Source of the DNA: Nocardioides sp. W7
GTDB taxonomy: Bacteria; Actinomycetota; Actinomycetes; Propionibacteriales; Nocardioidaceae
Assembly (NCBI RefSeq): GCF_022919075.1
Contig: NZ_CP095078.1
Coordinates: forward strand, 2,356,001-2,420,000
DNA length: 64,000 nt
Direction: 5' to 3'
Shown here in pieces: positions 1 to 8,478 of the stretch. Under the pieces are notes generated by a model. That model was not told where the DNA came from. It was given only the letters and a program-made list of their open reading frames with translations, and searched no databases. The translations under genes were made by a program, and so were the position numbers. The stretch's first letter is position 1. Each line of letters begins with the position of its first letter.

Positions 1-377
1 CAGTGGCGGCCAAGGCGCCGGCCCAGGTCGCCGACGCGGTGCGGTCGTCGTACGTGGTGAAGATCAAGGCGCTCAAGGGCAAGAAGCTGCAGGTCATCAT
101 CACCGCCCAGGGCGTGCCGGCCAGTCGACTCGACTCCAAGGCCACGCTCAAGCTGGCCGGCGTCAAGGGCAGCTACCGGGTGACCCTGAAGAACGGCAGG
201 GCCACGATCGCTACCGGCCGGAAGGCCAAGCTGCTGAAGAAGGGCGCCAAGGTCAAGGCGACCCTCGCCCTCCCGGGGCTGGTCTTCGCGACGACCACGG
301 CGACGCCCGCCACGGTGACGACCACCACCTACACGGTCGCGAAGGTGACCAAGAAGGTCACGGTCAAGCTCAAGTAG
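1..377 (+). CDS. C-terminal end of a secreted Ig-like multidomain protein (partial)
   Basis: The reading frame is open from the window edge to a TAG at 375-377, so the start lies outside the window. The visible ~120 residues form a Lys/Ala/Val/Thr-rich beta-strand domain ending in alternating Val and Lys. They match the last ~110 residues of the next two genes (shared pattern: basic segment, VPASRLD or VPTARLN, LAGVKGSYRV, NGRATIA, TTTYTVAK). It is therefore probably a third member of the same extracellular family. Function is unknown; the basic C-terminus could bind an anionic envelope polymer, which is inference only. No enzymatic motif is visible. Confidence 0.75.
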   Translation, partial: VAAKAPAQVADAVRSSYVVKIKALKGKKLQVIITAQGVPASRLDSKATLKLAGVKGSYRVTLKNGRATIATGRKAKLLKKGAKVKATLALPGLVFATTTATPATVTTTTYTVAKVTKKVTVKLK

Positions 378-391
378 CACCCCTGCGGAAG

Positions 392-421
392 GCCCCGCCG
401 GTCCCACGGGACTGGCGGGGC
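392..421 (+). terminator. Rho-independent-type hairpin after the partial gene
   Basis: Arms 392-404 and 409-421 pair over 13 bp with one G-U wobble around a 4-nt loop, 15 nt after the stop codon. There is no strong T-tract, which is usual in high-GC actinobacteria. It separates the partial gene from the next two coupled genes. Confidence 0.6.
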
Positions 422-468
422 ACTCCGTCCGTCAGCCCTGCCCTGCCTCGCCCCTGGAGACCGCCGTC

Positions 469-3400
469 ATGCCCTCCCACTCGTCCTTCCACCGTCTGCT
501 GAGCACGGCCCTCGTCGTCCTGCTGGCGCTGGCCGCCCTCGCCCTCGCCCTCGCCCCGGCGACCGCACCGCGCGCCGACGCGGCCGACACCGACGTGGTC
601 GCCCTCCCCGACCCGGCGCTGAAGCGGGCGATCAACACCGCGCTCGGTGCCGGTCGCGAACCCGGCCGGGACGTCACCGTCGCCGAGGCGCAGACCGTGC
701 GGACCCTGAACGCCGGCGCCGACCCGGTCTCCGAGCTGACCGGCCTCCAGGCCTTCACCGGTCTCACCAGCCTCACCGTGACCGGCCGGCGCGACCTGAC
801 CGACGCCAGCCCGCTGGCCGGGCTGAGGCTCACCAGCCTGGAGATCAGGGGCGGTGCACTGCAGGGAACCCTCGACAGCATCGCCGCGATCAGCTCGCTC
901 ACCTCCCTCACGCTGGGCGACGACGGGATCTTCGACGTCGCGCTGCTCATCCGCTTGACCGCTCTACGGACTCTGAGGTTGGAGCAGAACCAGATCGCCG
1001 ACATCTCCTCGCTGGCGCAGCTCACGTCAGTTACCGGGTTCGACCTGTCGGCCAACCGCATCACCGACGTGACCCCAGTCTCCAGGCTGACAAATCCGAC
1101 CTACCTGTACCTGTCGGACAACCGGATCGAGGACGTCACGCCCCTCGCCCGATACTCGAGCCTCAAGCTGGGGACGACCGGCGGGGCGTTGAAGGTCGAC
1201 GGCAACCGGATCAGTGATCTCTCGACCTTCCTCACGTTCACGAGCAAGCCCGCGAACACTGGTCAGTCGGTCTACGCCGGCGCTTACCAGCCAGGCGGCA
1301 TCCAGGTGCCGCTGGCTCGCGCGGATTCCCGCGTGCTACCGATCGCCGCGGCCAACGCGAACGAGGGAGCCTACGACCAGGCCACGAAGACGCTGACCCT
1401 GACGAACGCGTCGGCGACCAGCATCGACATCTCACCCAGTTGGACGGTGCTCCTGTCCGAGACACCAACTGATCCGACCATCGCCGGCATTGCTGGCTTC
1501 GGTCAGACGCTCAAGGCGTCGGCAGAGAGCGTCGCCAGGCCCACATGTGAATCGGCTTTCCAGTGGCAGCGCGAGGGCATCGACATCACAGGTGCTACCG
1601 ACGAGCGTTACCAGGTCACTGCGGCCGACGTCGGCAGCCGCCTGACGGTGCGCGTGACATGCGGCTCACAGGAGGGCGTCTCCGCCCCCACCGCGTCGGT
1701 GACCGGCACGACGCCGGGTGCCCCCGCGATCGTCCCGAGCCAGACCGCGCTGAGCGGTGTGCTCGGTGACCCGACCAACCCCGGCATCACGATCAATGTC
1801 GGCCAGACCGACGCGGCCGGCAACAGGGTGGATCCCTCGAAGCTCACGCTGACCGCTACGTCGGACGCCCCCGGCGTGCTGCCGGTCTCCGGTGTCACCT
1901 TCTCCGGCTCGGGAGGCACGCGCACGGTGGCCTTCGCCCCGGTGGGTCGCGGCTACACCAATATGCAGTTCACGGTCACCGGTCCTAACGGCCAGACATC
2001 GAGTGCGTTGTTCGGGTATGGGGCGTCCGTCCGTACCACCCCCACCAGCCGCGTTCTGATGGGACAGGGCGACTCGTCGACCGCGCTGCCGGCCGGTGAC
2101 GGCTACCTGTTCGTCGCCGACGACGAGCGCAGTGAGATCGGGCTTTACGACCCCTCGCTGTCGCGCTACGCCGTGTGGGAGTCCGAGTCGTTGCTGCCCG
2201 GCGCTGAGGTGGACTTCGAGTCGTCGGCGCGCCTGGGCGACACGATGTTCTGGTTCGGGTCGCACGGCAACAAGAAGGATGGGGATCTGCATGGCAGCAG
2301 GCAGGCGGTGTACGAGACCACGGTCTCCGGGACTGGCAGGGACGCCCGCCTGACCAGGACCGGCTCGTACCTGGGCCTGCGCAAGGACCTCGTGGCCTGG
2401 GACCGCGCTCACGGCGACCGGCTCGGCCTTGCCGCAGCGGCAGCTGACGGCGTCAAGCCGGATTTGGCCAACGGCTTCAACCTCGAAGGTGCTGAGTTCT
2501 CGCCCGACGGCAGCGAGCTCTACCTGGGCTTCCGTTCGCCGGTCGTCGAGAAGGACGGCAGGCAGATGGCGCTGATCGTGCCGGTGAAGAACCTGCCGGC
2601 TCTGACGTCAGGCAAGGCCGCGGTGGCACAGTTCGGCGAGCCGATCCTGCTCGATCTCGACGGGCACGACATCCGCGAGATCCGCAAGAACGACGCCGGG
2701 CAGTACCTCATCGTGTCGGGCACACCGGGCATGTGGACCCCGCAGAGCAGTCAGACGCTGTTCGCCTGGACCGGTTTCGCCGAGGATCCGGCCGTCCCGC
2801 TGACGACTGAGGTCACGAAGGACCTCGAGCCGATGCACACCGATAACGGCGGCGCCTGGGAGGGCATCGGCGAGCTGCCCGACGACCTGACGGCCAACTC
2901 TCAGGTCAGGCTGATCATGGATCAGGGCTACGACGTTCTCCATTCGGACTCGCCGAAGGCTGAGAACAAGAAGAACCCGATCCTGATGCGCAAGGCCCGC
3001 ACCGACGTGTTCACCCTGACCGGCAACCTGGGCCGGGCGGCCACGGTGAGCGGCTCTGGAGCCTTCCCGGACCAGGCCGCCAACACCGTCGGCGCCCCGC
3101 AGGTGGTCAGGATCACCAACACAGGTTCAGAGCGGGTACGGGTGAAGCGGGTCCACGTGGCCGGCGACGATGAGCAGGCCAGTGACTTCCTGATCAGTCA
3201 GAACACCTGCGCCTACACCGATCCCGGTCCCGGCGCCACGTGCCGCATCGCGGTGCGCTTCGCCCCCGCGAAGGTGAGCACGACGTCGAAGGCTCAGCTG
3301 GTCATCGAGTCGAACCTCACGGGCGCCCCCCGCATAGTGGAGCTCACCGGCACCTCGACGGCCCTCCCGAAGGGCGAGCCCGGTAAGGACGGCAAGGACG

Positions 3401-3795
3401 GGGTCGACGGCAAGAACGGCGCTGATGGAGCGCAGGGTGCTCCGGGCACGATCATCACGAAGTCGGCCAAGGCGACGGTGTCGGTCAAGGCGCTGTCGAA
3501 GCGTCGTGTGCAAGTGGCGGTCTCGGCAAAGCCTGTGGACAGGCGCCACTTGAACCAGCAGGTCACCGTCAAGGTGTCCGGGGTCAAGGGCACCTACCTG
3601 GTCAAGCTGACCAACGGCAAGGGCATCGTCAAGCTCACCGGCAGCAAGGCCCGCAAGGTCAAGGCCGGCAAGAAGGTCCGTGTGACGGTGTCGGTGCCCA
3701 CGCTGACCACCCGGGTCGCTACGAGCAGCACGTTGGTCACCGACTACACGATTCCGAAGGCCTCGAAGCAGCAGAAGGTGAAGGTGCGCAAGTGA
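469..3795 (+). CDS. secreted LRR / beta-propeller-like / ASH-domain surface protein
   Basis: This 1108-aa protein begins with a Sec signal peptide (about residues 1-40, ending in an Ala-rich site). Residues ~75-265 are internalin-like leucine-rich repeats with the pattern L..L.L..N.I.D.S.L. An Ig-like module follows (~325-415, with Y.VTAADVGSRLTV), then a ~300-residue region rich in FVADDE, NLEG, LYLGFR and REIRK motifs that resembles a DUF3616-type beta-propeller. Next come an ASH / choice-of-anchor-D domain (~850-965), a short collagen-like G-X-Y tract (~967-993) and the family C-terminal basic domain. It has no LPXTG sorting signal. The stop overlaps the next gene's GTG by 4 bp (GTGA), so the two are translationally coupled. 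Around 0.95-1.6 kb the third codon positions look less GC-rich than nearby. A role in surface interaction is inference. Confidence 0.75.
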   Translation: MPSHSSFHRLLSTALVVLLALAALALALAPATAPRADAADTDVVALPDPALKRAINTALGAGREPGRDVTVAEAQTVRTLNAGADPVSELTGLQAFTGLTSLTVTGRRDLTDASPLAGLRLTSLEIRGGALQGTLDSIAAISSLTSLTLGDDGIFDVALLIRLTALRTLRLEQNQIADISSLAQLTSVTGFDLSANRITDVTPVSRLTNPTYLYLSDNRIEDVTPLARYSSLKLGTTGGALKVDGNRISDLSTFLTFTSKPANTGQSVYAGAYQPGGIQVPLARADSRVLPIAAANANEGAYDQATKTLTLTNASATSIDISPSWTVLLSETPTDPTIAGIAGFGQTLKASAESVARPTCESAFQWQREGIDITGATDERYQVTAADVGSRLTVRVTCGSQEGVSAPTASVTGTTPGAPAIVPSQTALSGVLGDPTNPGITINVGQTDAAGNRVDPSKLTLTATSDAPGVLPVSGVTFSGSGGTRTVAFAPVGRGYTNMQFTVTGPNGQTSSALFGYGASVRTTPTSRVLMGQGDSSTALPAGDGYLFVADDERSEIGLYDPSLSRYAVWESESLLPGAEVDFESSARLGDTMFWFGSHGNKKDGDLHGSRQAVYETTVSGTGRDARLTRTGSYLGLRKDLVAWDRAHGDRLGLAAAAADGVKPDLANGFNLEGAEFSPDGSELYLGFRSPVVEKDGRQMALIVPVKNLPALTSGKAAVAQFGEPILLDLDGHDIREIRKNDAGQYLIVSGTPGMWTPQSSQTLFAWTGFAEDPAVPLTTEVTKDLEPMHTDNGGAWEGIGELPDDLTANSQVRLIMDQGYDVLHSDSPKAENKKNPILMRKARTDVFTLTGNLGRAATVSGSGAFPDQAANTVGAPQVVRITNTGSERVRVKRVHVAGDDEQASDFLISQNTCAYTDPGPGATCRIAVRFAPAKVSTTSKAQLVIESNLTGAPRIVELTGTSTALPKGEPGKDGKDGVDGKNGADGAQGAPGTIITKSAKATVSVKALSKRRVQVAVSAKPVDRRHLNQQVTVKVSGVKGTYLVKLTNGKGIVKLTGSKARKVKAGKKVRVTVSVPTLTTRVATSSTLVTDYTIPKASKQQKVKVRK

Positions 3796-6509
3796 AGACC
3801 TCGACAGTGGCAGGCGTCCTCGTCGGGCTCCTGGGCCTGACCCTCACGCCCGTGGCGGCGCAGGCCGCGACTGTGCCGACGATCGACGCGGTCGTGAAGG
3901 TCGGCCAGGTGATGGATTATTCGTTCCCGTGCAGCCGAGACATCCTGATTATTGACCAGTGGTTCAGTGGCGGTGAGCCGGTAGAGGAGTACGTCGCCAA
4001 CACCCTCACGGTGCGCCCTGAAGACCTGGGCCGCCGGCTGAGCGTCGAGCGGGTGTGCGCGGGAACGGGCGAGAAATTGCGGACGCCGGAGTCGGGCATC
4101 GTCACCGGCTCGGGCTCCCAGGTGCCCGTGATCGGGACGCTGGCCAAGCCCCCGATCGGCGATCCTTTTTTCGCGGTCAAGGACACCCAGTCGAGTGTGA
4201 TCGGCGATCCGACCGATCCGGGCGTCGACCTGTTCGTCGGACAGCTCGGTGCTGACAATCAGACTCTGGTCGACGCATCTGCGTTGACGGTGTCGGTGTC
4301 GGCGGTCACGAAGGGGCAGCGGGTGCGGCCGCTCGATGCCAGTGCGGTGACCGTCTCGAGCACTGGAAGCGTTCGGCACGTGTCGTTCGCGCCGACCGAT
4401 CGCGGCAACGTGACGTTGGTGTTCACGGTCACCGGTACGACCGGTGCGACCGACTCCTACTCGCTCGACTACTACGCCTCTGGTGCGACCACGCCCACCA
4501 GCCGGGTCCTGCAGATGTCGTCGGACGCGTCGACGGCGATCGCGGCCGGCGACGGGCACCTGTTCGTGGCCGACGACGAGGCCCACGAGATCCGGCTGTA
4601 CGACGCGGAGGTCTCCGGCATGCCGGTGGCCGTGTTCGGCCCCGGGCTGGGTGGGGGTGAGGATGACTATGAGTCGTCCGCGCGCAGCGGTGACTCGGTG
4701 TTCTGGCTGGGCGCCCACGGCAACTCCAAGAAGGGCGAGGTGCAGGCCAGCCGGAGCGTCGTCTACGAGACGACGATCAGCGGCAGCGGGGCGGATGCGA
4801 AGCTGGCACCGGTGGGCAACAAGTACAACGGCCTGCGAGACGACCTGATCGCCTGGGACCAGGCCCACGGCAGTCGCTACGGGTTCGCCGCCGCGACGGC
4901 CGTGGGCCAGGCGCCCGACGGCCCGGCGCAGTTCAACATCGAGGCCTCGGAGTTCGCCCCCGACGGCAACACCCTCTACCTGGGCTTCCGCGGCCCGCTG
5001 ACCGGCCGCGTACCTGGTGGCAAGGCGCTGATCGTGCCGGTGACCAACATCAAGCAGCTCACCCTCGGGCAAGGGACGACGGCGACGTTCGGGCAGCCGA
5101 TCGAGCTCGATTTGGGCGGGCACTCCATCCGCGAGATCCGCAAGAACGCGGCGGGGGAGTACCTCTTGCTGACGGCCGACGCGATGCCCGCACGGCCAGA
5201 GGCCCAGCTCGAGCAGCTGCTCTGGTACTGGGACGGCAATCCGACCACGGCTCCGGAAAAGCTCACCACTGTGGTGCCGCCCGACGTGGAGGAGAACAGG
5301 TTGAGCCCGGGCGCCTGGGAGGGCATCGGGGCGATGCCTGCACAGCTCGAAGCTGGAGCCCAGGTGCGGCTGATCATGGACCAGGGCGCGGTCGGCCCCT
5401 ATGCACCTCTTGCGCCCCCGGGCATGACCGGCACTGAGGCCGCGGCTAAGTGGGAGACGCCCCAGATGAAGGACCTCGCCGCCGACCAGCTCCGCAAGGC
5501 CCGCACGGACGTCGTCACCCTCACGGGAGCGATGGGGGTGCGCGCGTCGGTGACCGGGGCGGGTGCGTTCGCCGAGCAGCGGGTGGGCGCGACCTCGGCC
5601 GCGCAACAGGTCACGGTCACCAACGCGGGCACCAAGCCGCTCACGATCAGCGCGGTGTCGCTGACCGACGAGGACGGCGTGTCGGCGCAGGACTTCCGGG
5701 TCGACGGGGCGGCGTGTCTCGGCACGACCCTGACGGTCGGTGCGACCTGTCAGGTGCCGGTGCGGTTCGCGCCCGTCCGGGCGGGGCAGTCCTCGACCGC
5801 GAAGCTGCAGGTCACGGGCCCCGTGGGCTCCAGTGTCTGGTCGCTCGCGTTGACCGGATCGTCGACGGCCGTCTTCACGACCGTCTCGGTGCCGACGATC
5901 AGCAACCTGGCGCCGATGGCGGGTGACACGCTCACCGCGTCGACACCGGCCTGGTCGCCGGTCGCGGCCCTGGCCCACCAGTGGCTGCGTGACGGGCAGC
6001 CGATCGGCGGCGCGGTCGCGTCGTCGTACGCCGTGACGGACGCGGACGTGGGCCACCGGATCAGCGTCACGGTGACCGGCACCGCCGCCGGTCACGTCCC
6101 GGAGACCAGGACCTCCGCCCCGACGCAGAGCGTCGCCGTCAAGCCGACGCCCGTGGTCCCGACCCCGCACGTCACCACGAAGGTCAAGGCGACGGTGTCG
6201 GTCAAGGGGCTCACCAAGCGTCGGGTGCAGGTCAGGGTCACCGCCCCCGGCGTGCCCACCGCGCGCCTGAACCAGACCATCACGGTCAAGGTCGCCGGCG
6301 CCACGAAGCCCTACCGGGTCAAGCTGGTCGACGGCCGGGCCACGATCCGGCTCGCCGGCGCGAGGGCCGCCCAGGTCAGGACCGGCCAACGGGCCCGCGT
6401 GACCGTGCTGGTGCCGAAGCTCACCACCACCCTCACCACGCCGGCCGTTGTGACCACCTACCTGGTCGCGCGGAGCACGCAGAAGCGAACGGTCGTCGTC
6501 CGCCGCTGA
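3792..6509 (+). CDS. secreted beta-propeller-like / ASH / Ig-like protein, paralogue of the preceding gene
   Basis: The GTG start at 3792 overlaps the upstream stop. The 905-aa product has a signal peptide (~1-26, VAAQA site) and an N-terminal Ig-like segment. The same ~300-residue propeller-like region as its neighbour follows (LFVADDE, ESSAR, NIEASEF, LYLGFRG, IREIRKN, AWEGIG and LIMDQG are nearly identical). Then come an ASH domain (~575-695), another Ig-like module (YAVTDADVGHRISVTV) and the basic C-terminal domain. It lacks the LRR and collagen-like segments. Domain-level duplication followed by N-terminal exchange is the simplest explanation. The substrate or ligand of the propeller region cannot be deduced from sequence. 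Confidence 0.75.
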   Translation: MKTSTVAGVLVGLLGLTLTPVAAQAATVPTIDAVVKVGQVMDYSFPCSRDILIIDQWFSGGEPVEEYVANTLTVRPEDLGRRLSVERVCAGTGEKLRTPESGIVTGSGSQVPVIGTLAKPPIGDPFFAVKDTQSSVIGDPTDPGVDLFVGQLGADNQTLVDASALTVSVSAVTKGQRVRPLDASAVTVSSTGSVRHVSFAPTDRGNVTLVFTVTGTTGATDSYSLDYYASGATTPTSRVLQMSSDASTAIAAGDGHLFVADDEAHEIRLYDAEVSGMPVAVFGPGLGGGEDDYESSARSGDSVFWLGAHGNSKKGEVQASRSVVYETTISGSGADAKLAPVGNKYNGLRDDLIAWDQAHGSRYGFAAATAVGQAPDGPAQFNIEASEFAPDGNTLYLGFRGPLTGRVPGGKALIVPVTNIKQLTLGQGTTATFGQPIELDLGGHSIREIRKNAAGEYLLLTADAMPARPEAQLEQLLWYWDGNPTTAPEKLTTVVPPDVEENRLSPGAWEGIGAMPAQLEAGAQVRLIMDQGAVGPYAPLAPPGMTGTEAAAKWETPQMKDLAADQLRKARTDVVTLTGAMGVRASVTGAGAFAEQRVGATSAAQQVTVTNAGTKPLTISAVSLTDEDGVSAQDFRVDGAACLGTTLTVGATCQVPVRFAPVRAGQSSTAKLQVTGPVGSSVWSLALTGSSTAVFTTVSVPTISNLAPMAGDTLTASTPAWSPVAALAHQWLRDGQPIGGAVASSYAVTDADVGHRISVTVTGTAAGHVPETRTSAPTQSVAVKPTPVVPTPHVTTKVKATVSVKGLTKRRVQVRVTAPGVPTARLNQTITVKVAGATKPYRVKLVDGRATIRLAGARAAQVRTGQRARVTVLVPKLTTTLTTPAVVTTYLVARSTQKRTVVVRR

Positions 6510-6572
6510 CGCCGGCCGCGGCGTCGGGCGATCCTCACCAGGAGTGGGCCGGAGTCGGCCGAGAACGACAAA

Positions 6573-6606
6573 GCCCCTGACCAGCGTTTCCGCTGGTCAG
6601 GGGCTG
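6573..6606 (-). terminator. terminator of tRNA-Lys
   Basis: A perfect 15-bp stem (6573-6587 with 6592-6606, 4-nt loop) lies 4 bp beyond the 3' end of the tRNA. On the minus strand it is followed by a short T run, so it ends tRNA-Lys transcription; it may also stop read-through from the + strand gene. Confidence 0.75.
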
Positions 6607-6610
6607 ATCT

Positions 6611-6686
<76 letters not shown>

Positions 6687-6747
6687 CGGTGAAGCGATGG
6701 AAACACTACCAGCGAGTCGCGGTCGGGAAAAATCGAGGCGACCGGCG

Positions 6748-8352
6748 TCAGCGCAGGCCCAGCACCGCCTGCGCGGCGTTGTGCCCGCCGATGCCGGAGA
6801 CCGCGCCGCCGCGGCGGGCGCCGGAGCCGCAGAGCAGGACGGCGTCCAGGCTCGTCTGCACGCCCCACTGCTGGGCGGGGGTCTCCAGGCGGGACCGGTT
6901 GGGGGCCCAGGGCCACTCCAGGTCGCCGTGGAAGATGTGGCCGCCGGGCATGGCCAGGTCCGCCTCGATCTCCTGGGGGATCTTGGCCTCGATGCACGGG
7001 TTGCCGTCGGCGTCGCGGGCCACGCAGGTCTCGATCGGCTCGACCAGGTGCTCGTTGAGCGCGGCGATCGCGCGGGTCACCGCGGCGCTCTTCGCCGCCC
7101 CCGGGTCGGTGTCGAAGAGCGGAGCGGGAGTGTGCAGGCCGAAGTAGGTCAGCGTGTGCCGGCCCGCGCCGGACGGGCCGAGGATCGAGGGGTCGGTGAG
7201 CGAGTGGCAGTAGACCTCGCCGGGCAGCACCGACGGCACCCGACCGGCAGCGGCCTCGGCGTACGCCGTCTCCAGCCGGCTGAACTCCTCCGCCAGGTGC
7301 AGGGTGCCGGCGAAGGCGACCTCGGGGTCCTGGCCGGAGCGCAGCTCGGGCAGCCGGTCCAGGAGGAAGTTGATCTTCAGCTGGGCGCCGACCGGCTTGG
7401 TGGCCGGGTCCTCGGGCTCGCCGAGCAGGATGCCGAGCACCCAGGGCGCGACGTTGGCGAGCACGAACCGGGCCCCGACGGTGTGCGAGGTGCCCCCGCC
7501 GTGCCAGGTCACCTCGGCTCCGCCGTTGCCGTCGGGGGAGGTGCGGATCGAGCTGACGCCGGCCGAGGTGAGGACTTCGGCGCCGCCCTCGACGGCCGCC
7601 TTCGCGAGCGCGTCGGTGACCGCGCCCATGCCGCCCACGGGCACCCGCCACTCGCCGGTGCCGTTGCCGACGAGGTGGTAGAGGAAGCATCGGTTCTGGA
7701 TCAGCGACGGGTCGTGGAGCGAGGCGAAGGTGCCGATGAGCGCGTCGGTGCCGACCACGCCGCGGACCAGGTCGTCGCGGAAGCGCTGCTCGATCGTCGC
7801 CCCCAGTGGCTGCTCGACGACGTCGCGCCAGATCTCGGCGTCCACCCGGTCGCGGATCGCGCGCTCGGTCGGCAGCGGCTCGAGCAGGGTCGGCGCGACG
7901 ACCTCGGCCAGCTGACCGACCCCGCTGTAGAAGCGGGTCCAGGCGGCGTACTCGGCCTCGTCGCCGGTGAGCTCGCGGAACGACTCGCGGGTCTGCCTGC
8001 CCTCCGGCCGCTCCACCAGCAGGCCGCCGGCGACGCCGCCGCGGAGCCAGGGGGAGTACGACGCGGTCGTGCGCGAGGCCAGGGCGACGTCGAGCCCGAG
8101 GTCGGCCATCAGCCGCTCTGGCATCAGCGAGACCAGGTAGGAGTAGCGCGAGAGCCGGGTGTCGTGGCCCGCGAACGCCTGCGCGGAGACCGCCGCCCCG
8201 CCGGTGTGGTCGAGCCGCTCCAGGACGAGCACGGACAGCCCGGCTCGGGCGAGGTAGGCGGCAGAGACCAGGCCGTTGTGGCCGCCTCCGACCACGACGA
8301 CGTCGTACTCCCGCCGGCTGCTGGTGCTGTCCGTGTTCGTGTCGCTGCTCAC
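6748..8352 (-). CDS. phytoene desaturase-like FAD-dependent oxidoreductase (PYROXD2-like)
   Basis: The 534-aa protein has an N-terminal Rossmann dinucleotide-binding motif (VVVVGGGHNG, residues ~18-27) followed by an acidic ELERLDHTGG-type segment. It ends with the C-terminal FAD motif typical of the family (GSGARRGGAVSGIGGHNAA). Length and motifs fit the NAD(P)/FAD-dependent oxidoreductases related to carotenoid desaturase CrtI and animal PYROXD2. The family acts on hydrophobic polyene or amine substrates, but this member's substrate cannot be assigned because no carotenoid genes are nearby. The start is GTG at 8352. It is transcribed alone, convergent towards tRNA-Lys. Confidence 0.8.
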   Translation of the reverse strand: MSSDTNTDSTSSRREYDVVVVGGGHNGLVSAAYLARAGLSVLVLERLDHTGGAAVSAQAFAGHDTRLSRYSYLVSLMPERLMADLGLDVALASRTTASYSPWLRGGVAGGLLVERPEGRQTRESFRELTGDEAEYAAWTRFYSGVGQLAEVVAPTLLEPLPTERAIRDRVDAEIWRDVVEQPLGATIEQRFRDDLVRGVVGTDALIGTFASLHDPSLIQNRCFLYHLVGNGTGEWRVPVGGMGAVTDALAKAAVEGGAEVLTSAGVSSIRTSPDGNGGAEVTWHGGGTSHTVGARFVLANVAPWVLGILLGEPEDPATKPVGAQLKINFLLDRLPELRSGQDPEVAFAGTLHLAEEFSRLETAYAEAAAGRVPSVLPGEVYCHSLTDPSILGPSGAGRHTLTYFGLHTPAPLFDTDPGAAKSAAVTRAIAALNEHLVEPIETCVARDADGNPCIEAKIPQEIEADLAMPGGHIFHGDLEWPWAPNRSRLETPAQQWGVQTSLDAVLLCGSGARRGGAVSGIGGHNAAQAVLGLR

Positions 8353-8478
8353 CGACCCACGGTAGATGACTAGCCCAGTGAATCCATTCAGGGCCGCGAA
8401 CCGCGAAAATGAGCGCCGGACCCTGGGGTGGGGTGTGTTTGGATCGACGCGATGTTTCGCGCTCAGGAGGGGTGCGCA

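Noticed and set aside
3744..6389. Long minus-strand ORF (881 codons) opposite the second secreted protein gene
   Set aside because: It is an antisense shadow in GC-rich DNA: low-complexity Arg/Gly/His text, no domain, and the + strand frame has signal peptide and domains.
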